This document shows positions 26,446-35,495 of a stretch of DNA of 64,000 bases, piece by piece. Under the pieces are notes generated by a model. That model was not told where the DNA came from. It made no database searches and was given only the letters and a program-made list of their open reading frames with translations. Origin of the DNA: Homoserinimonas aerilata (GTDB lineage Bacteria > Actinomycetota > Actinomycetes > Actinomycetales > Microbacteriaceae); assembly GCF_006716125.1 (NCBI RefSeq), contig NZ_VFOM01000002.1:192174-256173 (forward strand), written 5' to 3'. Within the stretch, counting starts at the first letter, position 1. Each line of letters starts with the position of its first letter. Made by a program: the position numbers and the translations under genes.

Positions 26446-27213
26446 ATGGCAACAGCGCAGGAGAGCGGCTCGCTTTCGGATCGTGTGGCATCCCATGTGA
26501 AAGACGCGATCCTCGACGGCTCCCTCGATCTGGGAGAGTCCCTCTCCGAAGACACCCTCGCCGAGGTGCTGGGCGTGAGTCGCACACCCGTCCGCCAGGC
26601 CCTCCAGCTGCTGCAGACCCAGGGTCTGGTGCAGATCGTTCCGCGCTCCGGCAGCTACGTCTTCGTGCCCACCGAGGAACAGATCGCCGAACTCTGCGAC
26701 TTCCGCCTCGCTATGGAACAGCAGGCCGTCTCCTGGGCGTTCCGGCGGCACAGGGCCGAATCGGCAGAGGCACTCGCCACGGTCGTGGACACCATGACTC
26801 AGGCCATCGCCGAGCGGGACATGCAGCAGTACGGCCGTGCCGACACCGCATTCCACCAGGTGTTCTTCGACAACTGCGACAACAGTTACCTGCGCAAGAG
26901 CTACACCATGAACCTCGTACAGGTGGCGGCGCTTCGCACCCACCTCGCGACATACACCGAGGCGGAACCGATGCGGTCCTTCGCCGATCACGAAGCCATC
27001 CGGGATGTCTTCGCCGACGGCAGGGAAGCCGACATCGGGGACATCCTGACGGCGCACATCCTTCGCACGAAGGAGAACTACACGGCCACGCTTCGCCGGC
27101 GGCAGGAGCGCAAGAGCGAAACACGCCTGCAGCACCTCCACCGGGTGCTCAAGCCCCGACAGGCCGCAACCGACGGCCACCCCCAGCCTGATGCGTTCGC
27201 AGTGGAGGCATGA
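26446..27213 (+). CDS. GntR-family regulator, FCD subfamily
   Basis: Regulator of the catabolic divergon, 255 residues. The winged helix (VASHVKDAILDGSL ... VSRTPVRQALQLLQ) spans about 15-75 and the FCD ligand domain about 85-205, with histidines (AFHQVFFDNC, FADHEAIRD, AHI) that could form the metal centre of this class. It starts at the ATG after the strong ribosome site AAAGGAGA (26431-26438). Two TTGTATACAA-type sites upstream predict repression of both arms, relieved by the substrate or a breakdown product. The C-terminal 30 residues are basic and non-conserved. Confidence 0.92.
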   Translation: MATAQESGSLSDRVASHVKDAILDGSLDLGESLSEDTLAEVLGVSRTPVRQALQLLQTQGLVQIVPRSGSYVFVPTEEQIAELCDFRLAMEQQAVSWAFRRHRAESAEALATVVDTMTQAIAERDMQQYGRADTAFHQVFFDNCDNSYLRKSYTMNLVQVAALRTHLATYTEAEPMRSFADHEAIRDVFADGREADIGDILTAHILRTKENYTATLRRRQERKSETRLQHLHRVLKPRQAATDGHPQPDAFAVEA

Positions 27214-27301
27214 CCGCGAGGTCATGCAGGCACTGTGCGCATCTTCCGTTTCGTCGCCGTTCTCGGCGCCGGGACACCGCACCATCTGAGAGGACAATGA
27301 A

Positions 27302-28417
27302 GTGACAATCAAGAACAAGCGGCGGGCGCAGCTCGCGGCGATCGGAACCCTGGCGGCAGCTGCCCTGGTACTTGCGGGATGTTCCGCGACCACCGGCGCC
27401 GACGGCGAAGAGACCTTCGACCTGACCTGGACGTCGTACACGACCCCAGAGGGCTACTACAGCATGGCCATGGACGAATGGATCTCGATCGTCGAGGAGA
27501 AGACCGAGGGGCGCGTCACGATCGAGCCGTTCTACATGGGCTCGCTCTGCTCGACGATGGACGGCCTCGCCTGCGCCAAGGACGGCCGTGCCGACATCGC
27601 CTACACCTCGCCGGCCTTCCACCCCGCCGAATTCCCCCTCGCCAACGTCGTGACGGTGCCGTTCGTGGCGAAGGACCCGGTTGCGCAGACCGCAGCAGCG
27701 GCCTCCCTCTACGAGAGCAACGCAGACTACGCCGCAGAGTTCGAGGCCGAAGGCATCCACGCCCTCTACTTCGCACCCGTCACGACCTCGATCCTCGGCA
27801 CCAAGACCGCGGTCGACTCCTACGCCGAGCTCAAGGGCCTGTCGGTGCGCAGCACCGCGCGGATGCTCAAGGCATCCGAGATCGCGGGCTCCAACCCGTC
27901 GGCGATCCCCGTGAGCGAGATCTACGAGTCGATCGAGAACGGTGTCATCGACGCGTGGTCGGCGACCGGCCTCGAGTCGGCCATCACCGAGTGGAACCTC
28001 GGAGAGGTGACGCCATACATGACGGACACCCAGTCGGGCTCGTTCATCAACGTCATGGCCATCATCAATGCCGAGGTGTGGAACACCATGCCGGCCGACA
28101 TCCAGAAGATCATGACGGAGGCGAGCGACACCGTCTGGGGTGGCCTCTCCGGCGAATACCTGGATGCGATCTTCGATGAGACCTGCGACCGCGCCGCCGA
28201 CCAGGGCGTCACGCTCAGCACCTGGAGCGACGCCGAGTCCAAGAAGTGGGCCGACGCCGTGGGCGACACCCTGCTGAACGACTGGAAGAGCGAGGTCAAG
28301 GCGGGCAGTGACGCCGACGTCGACGCGTTCTACGCCGACTACCTGCAGCAGCTCGAAGACGCCTCGGCAACAAGCACCTACGTTGCTCCGGTTGAGTACT
28401 GCCTGGCGCGAGGCTAA
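27302..28417 (+). CDS. TRAP transporter solute-binding protein (DctP family)
   Basis: Extracytoplasmic receptor, 371 residues. An N-terminal hydrophobic segment ends in the lipobox LVLAGC with lipid-modified C27, so it is a lipoprotein anchored to the outer face of the membrane. The mature part has the DctP pattern, including YAELKGLSVRSTARML and VSEIYESIENGVIDAW, the region that binds the carboxylate of the ligand through an arginine. GTG start after GAGAGGA. Expected ligands are organic acids; the enzymes encoded across the operator suggest a hydroxylated di- or tricarboxylate or similar acid. Confidence 0.92.
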   Translation: MTIKNKRRAQLAAIGTLAAAALVLAGCSATTGADGEETFDLTWTSYTTPEGYYSMAMDEWISIVEEKTEGRVTIEPFYMGSLCSTMDGLACAKDGRADIAYTSPAFHPAEFPLANVVTVPFVAKDPVAQTAAAASLYESNADYAAEFEAEGIHALYFAPVTTSILGTKTAVDSYAELKGLSVRSTARMLKASEIAGSNPSAIPVSEIYESIENGVIDAWSATGLESAITEWNLGEVTPYMTDTQSGSFINVMAIINAEVWNTMPADIQKIMTEASDTVWGGLSGEYLDAIFDETCDRAADQGVTLSTWSDAESKKWADAVGDTLLNDWKSEVKAGSDADVDAFYADYLQQLEDASATSTYVAPVEYCLARG

Positions 28418-28422
28418 TAACA

Positions 28423-28956
28423 GTGTTTGTCGTTTCCCTCTGGGAGAGAGGACTCCGACCGGCGGCGAAATGGTTCGCCGTCGCGTCGGCAGTCCTCTGC
28501 GGCGCACTGGCGCTGCTGCTCACCGCCGAGGTCGTGATGCGCGGAACCAGTGGCACCTCCATCCGCGGGCTGTTCGAGATCGCCGAGCTCGGGCTCGTCA
28601 TGACGGTGTTCCTGGGTCTTGCCCAGTCCGAGGTCAACGGAACGCATGTGCGTGTCACGCTTCTCACCGACAGGCTCTCGCCGGCCGCCGCGAACCGGAT
28701 GCGCGGAATCGCCCTCATCCTGGCGACGGTGTTCCTGGCCTGGATGGGCTTCGAACTCGTCGAACGTGCCCTCCAGTCGTTCACGGTCGGTGAATACCGC
28801 ACCGGCCTCCTCAACTTCCCCGTCTGGCCGTCACGAGCCTTTGTGGCGGTCGGAACAGTGTTCCTCGCCCTCGTCCTCTTCGTGAAGGGGCTCGTGCACC
28901 TGACGGGCCGCACGCCATCCGGGGCCACCGACCACACAGAGGGAGGAGCCGTCTGA
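28423..28956 (+). CDS. TRAP transporter small permease (DctQ family)
   Basis: 177-residue membrane protein with four hydrophobic helices (about 15-38, 46-66, 88-110 and 135-158), the DctQ layout. It pairs with the large permease to form the sodium-dependent carrier. The gene begins five bases after dctP and its TGA overlaps the dctM ATG by one base, so the three subunits form one translational unit. Start is GTG. Confidence 0.92.
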   Translation: MFVVSLWERGLRPAAKWFAVASAVLCGALALLLTAEVVMRGTSGTSIRGLFEIAELGLVMTVFLGLAQSEVNGTHVRVTLLTDRLSPAAANRMRGIALILATVFLAWMGFELVERALQSFTVGEYRTGLLNFPVWPSRAFVAVGTVFLALVLFVKGLVHLTGRTPSGATDHTEGGAV

Positions 28957-30371
28957 TGTCTGCAGAACTCATCGTCATCGTCGTTCTTGCACTGTTCTTC
29001 CTGATGCTCGCCATCGAGATGCCCGTCGCGTTCGCGCTCGGATTCTCGGGGGCCATCGGCACCGTCATGCTGCACTCCTTCAAAGTGGCTGACAGCGTGC
29101 TCGCCAACGTGCCATTCGAATCGACCGCGAAATTCTCGCTCGTCGTCATCCCGCTCTACATAATGCTCGGGGCGATGGCCACGCAGGCACGAATACCCGA
29201 ACGGGTCTACACGGTGATCAACCGTGTCGCAGGACGCTTCAAGGGTGGCCTCGCGATCGCAACGATCGGCGCGAGCGGCGGCTTCGCGGCTGTCTCCGGC
29301 TCCAGCGTGGCGACCGCGGCAACCCTCGGCAAGATCTCGGTGCGGCAGATGATCCGTCACGGGTACTCTGCCGAACTGGCCACCGGAATCGTCGCAATCG
29401 GCGCGACCCTCGGCATCCTGATCCCGCCCAGCATCATCATGATCATGTACTCGATCATGAGCGGGGAATCGATCGCAGCCCTCTTCAGTGCGGGAATCGT
29501 GCCGGGCATCCTCTCGGCCGTCGCCTACATCATCACAGCCCTCATCCTGGTGAAGCGCGATGGCCGCCGAATCAGCGAGAACGCCGAAGTGCTGCAGCGC
29601 GTCGGCGCCGCCGGCGCGGGCGGCTCGGTCGACGTCACCGATGTGACCGCGCCGACGGTGTCGATCGACACGAACGCGGGGGTCCGGTCGAGTTCACTCT
29701 TCGCGGAACTGCGAAGCGTCTTCTGGTTGGTGCTCATCATCGCCGTCGTGATCGTGAGCATCTTCACGGGACTCACGACGCTGTCGGAGTCGGCAGCGCT
29801 CGCGGCGGTGATTGCCACGATCGCCCTCATCGCGGAGCACTTCAAATCGGGGGTGCGGGCCATCATCGGCCGCATCCGTGACGGCCTCGCGGAGTCGGCA
29901 TCCGTCACGAGCATGGCGTTCGCCGTGGTGGTGGGCGCGGGTATCTTCGCCTACTTCCTGGTCTCGGCGCGCGTGCCCAACAACCTGTCGCGCTTCTTCG
30001 CCGGGCTGGATGTGCCGCCGATCCTGATCGTCGTGCTCATCCTGCTCATGATGATCCCCCTCGGGATGTTCCTCGACTCGCTGGCGGTGGTCGTCATCGT
30101 CGTGCCGATCGTCTACCCGACCATCATCGGCCTGGGCTTCGACGGGATCTGGTTCGCCATCCTGCTGGTGAAGCTCATCGAGATCGGGTTGTTGACGCCG
30201 CCGGTGGGCATGAACTGCTTCGTGATCGCCGGTGTGACGGGAATCAAGCTCGAGACGGTGTTCAAGGGCGTCGCACCCTTCCTGGCGTGCGAGGCGGTGC
30301 TGGTGACCCTGTTGATCGTGTTCCCTGACATCGTGCTCTGGCTGCCGAACCTCATGGCGTCGATGCGGTGA
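28956..30371 (+). CDS. TRAP transporter large permease (DctM family)
   Basis: 471 residues with about twelve to thirteen hydrophobic segments, the catalytic transport subunit. Family patterns are ATLGKISVRQMIRHGYS, ATLGILIPPSIIMIMYSIM, and near the end LLTPPVGMNCFVIAGVTG. A hydrophilic loop of about 45 residues (roughly 190-240) is longer than in many DctM proteins. It closes the rightward arm of the catabolic cluster; an inverted repeat (A4) begins only eight bases after the stop and may end the transcript. Confidence 0.93.
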   Translation: MSAELIVIVVLALFFLMLAIEMPVAFALGFSGAIGTVMLHSFKVADSVLANVPFESTAKFSLVVIPLYIMLGAMATQARIPERVYTVINRVAGRFKGGLAIATIGASGGFAAVSGSSVATAATLGKISVRQMIRHGYSAELATGIVAIGATLGILIPPSIIMIMYSIMSGESIAALFSAGIVPGILSAVAYIITALILVKRDGRRISENAEVLQRVGAAGAGGSVDVTDVTAPTVSIDTNAGVRSSSLFAELRSVFWLVLIIAVVIVSIFTGLTTLSESAALAAVIATIALIAEHFKSGVRAIIGRIRDGLAESASVTSMAFAVVVGAGIFAYFLVSARVPNNLSRFFAGLDVPPILIVVLILLMMIPLGMFLDSLAVVVIVVPIVYPTIIGLGFDGIWFAILLVKLIEIGLLTPPVGMNCFVIAGVTGIKLETVFKGVAPFLACEAVLVTLLIVFPDIVLWLPNLMASMR

Positions 30372-30378
30372 CATGCGC

Positions 30379-30435
30379 GAGACTGCACGAATCGTCCGCT
30401 TTCAGCCCCGAAACGGACGATTCGTGCAGTCTCAG
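30379..30435. repeat. family A inverted repeat, copy A4
   Basis: Arms of 20 bp, CGAGACTGCACGAATCGTCC type, pair perfectly except the outermost base (30379-30399 with 30415-30435). It begins eight bases after the dctM stop and ends 31 before the next start. Confidence 0.85.
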
Positions 30436-30465
30436 CGTCGCGGGCAAGGCGATTAGCCTTGAGGG

Positions 30466-31104
30466 ATGCAGCACGAGCCGAACGCCACCCATGAACTCTC
30501 CACTGCGGGGGTCGGCCCCTGGCGCGGTGAGTGGCCGGAGGGCGGGCACTACGACGAGGAGCTGCTGAAGCGCGGCGACACCCGCAACGTCATCGACCGC
30601 TACCGCTATTGGCGCATGGATGCCATCGTTGCGGACCTCGATGAGCACAGGCATCCGTTTCATGTCGCCATCGAGAACTGGCAGCACGACATGAACATCG
30701 GCTCGATCGTGCGCAGCGCGAACGCGTTCGCCGCCGATACCGTGCATATCGTCGGCCGTCGGCGCTGGAATAAGCGCGGCGCCATGGTCACCGACCGCTA
30801 CCAGCATGTGATGCACCACGACACGGTTGCCGCGCTCGTCGAGTGGGCGGATGCCGAGGGGCTGCCGATCATTGGGATCGACAATGTGCCGGGCAGCGTC
30901 ATCATCGAGACCTTCGACCTGCCGGAGCGCTGCGTGCTGCTGTTTGGGCAGGAGGGCCCTGGCTTGTCGCCTGAGGCGATCGAGGCATCGGATGCTGTGG
31001 TTGAGATCACGCAGTTCGGTTCGACTCGGTCGATCAACGCCTCGGCAGCGGCTGCCGTTGCCATGCATGCCTGGGTCATGCAGCATGTGGAGTTCCCCGG
31101 CTGA
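30466..31104 (+). CDS. SpoU/TrmH-family RNA 2'-O-methyltransferase
   Basis: 212-residue SPOUT-fold methyltransferase acting on rRNA or tRNA with S-adenosylmethionine. Motif 1 is NWQHDMNIGSIVRSANAF (split by the asparagine typical of SpoU), motif 2 is LLFGQEGPGLS and motif 3 is STRSINASAAAAVAMH, the knot that binds cofactor. The N-terminal 50 residues are a short lineage-specific extension with no L30-like domain. The modified nucleotide cannot be predicted from sequence alone. It is monocistronic by spacing. Confidence 0.9.
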   Translation: MQHEPNATHELSTAGVGPWRGEWPEGGHYDEELLKRGDTRNVIDRYRYWRMDAIVADLDEHRHPFHVAIENWQHDMNIGSIVRSANAFAADTVHIVGRRRWNKRGAMVTDRYQHVMHHDTVAALVEWADAEGLPIIGIDNVPGSVIIETFDLPERCVLLFGQEGPGLSPEAIEASDAVVEITQFGSTRSINASAAAAVAMHAWVMQHVEFPG

Positions 31105-31187
31105 ATCGGGGCTCCCGGCGCGAAGTTCCCGCTTCTGTATACCGGGCCGTATGCTGGCAGGAGAGACCGATCCAAAGGAGGACCGCG

Positions 31188-32438
31188 GTGCCGCAGGCCG
31201 AGAATGTCACCATCGTCGGAGCAGGCATCGTGGGGCTCAGCACCGCGTGGTTCCTGCAGGAGCACGGGGTTGCGGTCACGGTGCTCGACCGTGAGGGCGT
31301 CGCCGCGGGCGCATCCTGGGGCAATGCGGGCTGGATCGCGCCGGCGCTCACCCTTCCGCTGCCGGAGCCGGGCATCTTCTCCTTCGGTCTGAAGGCCATC
31401 ATCGACCCCGCCTCACCCGTCTTCGTGCCGTTCTCCGTGGACCCCCGGCTGCTGCGCTTCCTCGCGGGCTTCGCCCTGAACTCGACCCCGCCCCGGTGGC
31501 GCAGAAACATGACCGCGTTCGCCGAGATCAACAAGTGGGGCGTCGATTCCTTCGACCGTCTCGCCGACGGCGGCGTCGAGAATCGCACGATCGTCGCCGA
31601 CCCGTTCCTCACCGGCTTCGTCTCCGAGCGCGACCGCGGAGTGCTCGAGCACGAGTTCGACGAGATCGCCCTGCGCGGCGGGGCCGTCGACTTCGAGCGC
31701 ATCAGCGGCGACGAGCTGCGCACGATCGAGCCGACCGTGAGCGATGCGGTGACCCACGGCATCCGCATATCGGGGCAGCGCTACATCAATCCGCCCGTGT
31801 TCATGGAATCGCTCGCGGCGGCGGTCCGTGCGCGCGGCGGCGAGATCGTGGAGGGGGCGGATGTCGTCGGCATCACCGATCTGGGCGAGCTCGGCGTCGG
31901 CATCGATGTCGTGGGCGAGCCGGAGGGCAGGATCGCCGACCAGGTCGTCATCGCGACGGGCACGTGGATGGGCCGCCTCGCGCGGCGCTTCGGGGTGCGG
32001 CAGCTCGTGCAGGCTGGCCGCGGCTACAGCTTCAGCGTGCGCCCGGAGACGGTGCCGACGCATCCGATCTATTTTCCCGCCCAGCGGGTCGCCTGCACCC
32101 CGCTCGGTGACCGCCTGCGCGTGGGCGGGATGATGGAGTTCCGGCCCGGCGATGCGCCACCAGACCCGCGCCGCGTGACCACCATGGTCGAGGCTGCACG
32201 GCCGCTGTTCCGCGGTGTCGACTGGGAGGCGCGCGAGGAGGAGTGGGTCGGCTCACGGCCCTGCACGGCCGACGGGCTGCCGCTCGTGGGTGCGACGCGC
32301 TCGCCGCGGGTGCACGTCGCAGGGGGTCACGGCATGTGGGGCGTCACGCTGGGGCCGCTCACCGGCCGCATCCTCGCCGACTCGATCACGGGCGCGGCCG
32401 AGCATCCGTTGCTGAAATCGTTCGACCCGCTGCGCTGA
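31188..32438 (+). CDS. FAD-dependent oxidoreductase, DAO/DadA family
   Basis: 416-residue flavoprotein. The dinucleotide-binding motif is VGAGIVGLSTAWFL (10-23), followed by ASWGNAGWIAP, the DadA-like pattern near 42-52; the C-terminal FAD contact is VHVAGGHGMWGVTLGP. Likely role is oxidative deamination or dehydrogenation of a D-amino acid or related amine. GTG start after a strong ribosome site AAAGGAGGA (31174-31182). The last seven codons are the first unit of a 24-bp tandem repeat that continues past the stop. Confidence 0.88.
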   Translation: MPQAENVTIVGAGIVGLSTAWFLQEHGVAVTVLDREGVAAGASWGNAGWIAPALTLPLPEPGIFSFGLKAIIDPASPVFVPFSVDPRLLRFLAGFALNSTPPRWRRNMTAFAEINKWGVDSFDRLADGGVENRTIVADPFLTGFVSERDRGVLEHEFDEIALRGGAVDFERISGDELRTIEPTVSDAVTHGIRISGQRYINPPVFMESLAAAVRARGGEIVEGADVVGITDLGELGVGIDVVGEPEGRIADQVVIATGTWMGRLARRFGVRQLVQAGRGYSFSVRPETVPTHPIYFPAQRVACTPLGDRLRVGGMMEFRPGDAPPDPRRVTTMVEAARPLFRGVDWEAREEEWVGSRPCTADGLPLVGATRSPRVHVAGGHGMWGVTLGPLTGRILADSITGAAEHPLLKSFDPLR

Positions 32439-32484
32439 GGCGACACCGACCCGCTGCGCTGAGGAGACACCGACCCGCTGCGCT
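32423..32484. repeat. 24-bp tandem repeat spanning a stop codon
   Basis: CGACCCGCTGCGCTGAGG starts at 32423, 32447 and 32471 (exact 24-base period, last copy partial). The first unit encodes the end of the DAO protein and its TGA, so the stop has been copied in frame. Loss of the first stop would add eight residues. Confidence 0.8.
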
Positions 32485-32487
32485 CAA

Positions 32488-32553
32488 CAGGAGAAATGCT
32501 GCGCCACGCCGCCGCCGGGGCTTCGGCCTCCGCGCGTCGAGGCAAATCTCCTG
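32488..32553. repeat. family F inverted repeat, copy F1
   Basis: CAGGAGAAATGCTGCGCCACG (written with its last base here trimmed in pairing) and the right arm CGTCGAGGCAAATCTCCTG pair imperfectly around an AT-poor loop. The right arm and following CGGAAG recur at copy F2 (39079-39106). It lies between the converging DAO and SorC-type genes. Confidence 0.6.
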
Positions 32554-32582
32554 CGGAAGCATGCGCGGGCGGCCACAAGTCG

Positions 32583-33569
32583 TCACCTCCGTGACAGTGA
32601 TGATTCGGATGCCGAGATGCGGCTGACGAGACCGGTCGCGGTCTGCTCGTCGATGATGAGCTGCGTGATCGTTCCGGCGCGCAGGGCGGCCAGGAGCGGC
32701 ACGATCTTGCTGTCGCCGGCCACGGCGCACACTCGGCGCGACACCGACTGCAGCTCGGCCGGGGTCGGGCCTGTTGCACGTTCGTTCAGGGAGAGGTCTT
32801 CGTAGCTGCCGTCGGCGCGGAGGAACACGGTGCAGACGTCTCCGACGACGCCTTCGTGGGCGAGCGTCGCGATGTCATCCGCTTCGAGGTAGCCGGCGGA
32901 GTACACGTGGCTGGGGATCTCTCCGGCGATCGCGCCGATGGAGAACAGCATGATGTCGGCTCGGCGCTGCACGTCGAGCACGCGCGCGACCGAGCGCTCG
33001 CGCCACATCGCGCGGCGTGTGGCGGCGAAGTCGAAGAACGCGGGTACGGGAAACAGGTGCACGGTGGCGTCGAAGGCGTCGCCGAAGCGCGACATGAGCG
33101 TTGCGGCGTATTCGACCCCTGATGTGCGGTTGTTCATGGCGCCGTTGAGCTGCACGACCGAGCTGCCGCGTGTCGGCTTCTTGGTGAGGTGCCGGCCGAT
33201 TGCAGACAGTGTCGTGCCCCAGGCGATGCCGAGCACCATGTCTGAGTCGAACCAGTTGGTGACGAGGCGTGCCGTCGCGCGGGCGACCTGCTCGAGCCGT
33301 TCTGCTTCGTCGGCGGAGTCGGGCACGGGCACGACCTGGGCGTCGACGCCGAATGCGGAGGCGATGCGCTGGCTGATGCCGGGCGCTTTCGTGGGTGTCG
33401 GGCGCAGCGTGATCTCGACGAGCCCCTTCTCTCTGGCTTCTTTGAGGAGGCGGGAGACGCTGGAGCGCGACATGTGCAGCTGGGCGCCGATGGCCTCCAT
33501 CTTCATGTCCTGCAGGTAGTACATGGAGGCGACTGACAGCAGCATCGCTTCGTGACCGGATGTGTCCAT
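32583..33569 (-). CDS. SorC/DeoR-type sugar-binding transcriptional regulator
   Basis: About 328 residues: an N-terminal helix-turn-helix (MKMEAIGAQLHMSRSSVSRL, about 23-42) and a C-terminal sugar-phosphate-binding domain of the SorC/CggR class, with GIAWGTTLSAIGRHL and DKIVPLLAAL-like stretches. The effector should be a phosphorylated sugar or polyol. Divergent from glpD-glpK, it is a candidate glycerol regulator responding to glycerol 3-phosphate or a relative. ATG at 33569 is chosen; a GTG five codons upstream lies inside a TGCAC(N4)GTGCA repeat and is possible. Confidence 0.87.
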   Translation of the reverse strand: MDTSGHEAMLLSVASMYYLQDMKMEAIGAQLHMSRSSVSRLLKEAREKGLVEITLRPTPTKAPGISQRIASAFGVDAQVVPVPDSADEAERLEQVARATARLVTNWFDSDMVLGIAWGTTLSAIGRHLTKKPTRGSSVVQLNGAMNNRTSGVEYAATLMSRFGDAFDATVHLFPVPAFFDFAATRRAMWRERSVARVLDVQRRADIMLFSIGAIAGEIPSHVYSAGYLEADDIATLAHEGVVGDVCTVFLRADGSYEDLSLNERATGPTPAELQSVSRRVCAVAGDSKIVPLLAALRAGTITQLIIDEQTATGLVSRISASESSLSRR

Positions 33570-33579
33570 GTCCCCATTC

Positions 33580-33593
33580 TGCACGTTTGTGCA
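33580..33593. promoter_or_regulatory. possible SorC-type regulator operator
   Basis: TGCAC and GTGCA flank GTTT, a perfect 5-bp inverted repeat ten bases upstream of the chosen regulator start and 118 before glpD. Position suits autoregulation and joint control of glpDK, but the arms are short. Confidence 0.5.
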
Positions 33594-33710
33594 GGATGCC
33601 TGCGCGATTTGCCATAAGCCCGTGGCGCACCCATAGACTCCAAAACAAGACGCATCAGCGTTTTCACAGCAAACGGGTCACCGCCGAAAGTTCAGGGGTA
33701 TCGCAGCACC

Positions 33711-35468
33711 ATGACCGAGAGTCGTCTGACAGCAGAAACGCGCAGCGCAGCGCTGCGTGCGCTCGCCGCGAGCACCGAAGAGGGCGCCGAACTCGACATC
33801 CTGGTCATCGGTGGCGGAGTGACCGGCGCCGGCATCGCGCTGGATGCCGCAGCCCGCGGTCTCCGCACCGCGGTGGTGGAGGCGCAGGACTGGTCAGCAG
33901 GCACCTCGAGCCGCTCCAGCAAACTCGTTCACGGTGGCCTGCGCTACCTGCAGATGCTCGACTTCAAGCTCGTGCACGAGGCGCTCACCGAGCGCGACCT
34001 GCTGCTCACCCGAATCGCACCACATCTGGTGCGTCCGATCCCGTTCCTCTACCCGCTGCGCCACCGCCTCTGGGAGCGGGCGTTCATCGGCGCCGGAATC
34101 GCCCTCTACGATTCGCTCGCGAGCCTCAAGCGCGGCAAGCGTTCGGTGCCGTGGCACCGCCACCTGGGGCGCAAGGAGCTTGCACGGGTGTTCCCCGATC
34201 TTTCGGAAAAGGCGGCCATCGGCGCGATCGAGTACTGGGATGCGACTGTCGACGACTCGCGGTACGTGCTCACGACCGTGCGCACCGCCCAAGCGCAGGG
34301 TGCCATCGCGGCATCCCGCACCGAGGTCACCGAGCTCACGAAGAACAGCGCCGGCGCAGTCGACGGCGCGATCATCCGGGATCTGGAGACGGGCGAGTCC
34401 ATCACGGTCAAGGCGCGTGCCGTCATCAGCTCAACCGGTGTCTGGACGGAGGAGGCGCAGGCACTCGCCGGGGAGCCCGGCGGTCTGCGGGTGCTCGCCT
34501 CGAAGGGCATCCACATTGTTGTCCCGCGCGAGCGGATCTCCGGTCAGGATGGCCTCATCCTGCAGACGGAGAAGAGCGTGCTCTTCGTGATTCCGTGGTC
34601 GCGCTACTGGGTCATCGGCACGACAGACACCCCCTGGGCGGAAGATCTGACCAACCCGACCCCCACGGCTGCTGACGTCGAGTACGTGCTCGAACGGGTG
34701 AATGCCGTGCTGAAGCATCCGCTCAGCGAAGGTGATGTCGTGGGCACCTGGGCGGGGCTTCGCCCGCTGCTGCAGCCGGGCACCAAGGAGGGCACGTCCT
34801 CCGCGAAGGTGTCGCGCGAGCACACCGTGGCCTCACCGGTTCCGGGTCTCACTGTGATCGCCGGCGGCAAGTTCACCACCTACCGCGTCATGGCGAAGGA
34901 TGCTGTCGACTTCGCACTCGGCGACGGCGCACGGTCGATCCCGTCCACGACGGCCGGAATTCCGCTGCTCGGGGCCGAAGGGTTCGATGGCGCGCGCGCC
35001 GACATCGCGGCGACGATCGAGCGTTTCGGCTGGAGCGATCAGCTCGTCGACCACCTGCTGCACCGCTACGGCGCGGAGGTCACCCAGATCGCCGCGCTCT
35101 GCGATGCCGACCCCACGCTCGCCGTGCCGCTCGCCGAGGCGCCCGCGTATCTCCGGGCAGAGATCGCCTACGCGGCCACGCAGGAGGGCGCGCTGCATCT
35201 GGAGGATGTGCTGCTGCGGCGCACGCGCATCCAGTACGAATACGAGAATGAGGGCGTTGCGAGCCTCGACGAGATCGCGGCGATCATGGCGCCGCTGCTC
35301 GGTTGGTCGACAGGCCGGATGCTCGAGGAGACCAGCTCATACCGCGAACGTGCTGCCGCTGAGCAGGATGCGCGACTCAGCCCCGACGACGCCTCCGCCG
35401 CGAAGGCGAGGAGCAGGGCCGTGTCGGTTGTGGATGCTCTGCGTTCCGACGAGAAGGCGACCGGCTGA
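33711..35468 (+). CDS. glpD: glycerol-3-phosphate dehydrogenase (aerobic, FAD)
   Basis: 585-residue membrane-associated flavoenzyme oxidising glycerol 3-phosphate to dihydroxyacetone phosphate with quinone as acceptor. The FAD motif is GGGVTGAG (34-41), followed by the GlpD signatures TSSRSSKLVHGGLRYLQ and, near 330-360, GGKFTTYRVMAKD. The C-terminal alpha-helical domain is complete. The glycerol kinase gene begins 27 bases downstream, so the pair forms a glycerol catabolism operon; no glpF facilitator is visible. Confidence 0.95.
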   Translation: MTESRLTAETRSAALRALAASTEEGAELDILVIGGGVTGAGIALDAAARGLRTAVVEAQDWSAGTSSRSSKLVHGGLRYLQMLDFKLVHEALTERDLLLTRIAPHLVRPIPFLYPLRHRLWERAFIGAGIALYDSLASLKRGKRSVPWHRHLGRKELARVFPDLSEKAAIGAIEYWDATVDDSRYVLTTVRTAQAQGAIAASRTEVTELTKNSAGAVDGAIIRDLETGESITVKARAVISSTGVWTEEAQALAGEPGGLRVLASKGIHIVVPRERISGQDGLILQTEKSVLFVIPWSRYWVIGTTDTPWAEDLTNPTPTAADVEYVLERVNAVLKHPLSEGDVVGTWAGLRPLLQPGTKEGTSSAKVSREHTVASPVPGLTVIAGGKFTTYRVMAKDAVDFALGDGARSIPSTTAGIPLLGAEGFDGARADIAATIERFGWSDQLVDHLLHRYGAEVTQIAALCDADPTLAVPLAEAPAYLRAEIAYAATQEGALHLEDVLLRRTRIQYEYENEGVASLDEIAAIMAPLLGWSTGRMLEETSSYRERAAAEQDARLSPDDASAAKARSRAVSVVDALRSDEKATG

Positions 35469-35495
35469 GTGAAGAACGCAGGAGGGGAGCGTTCG

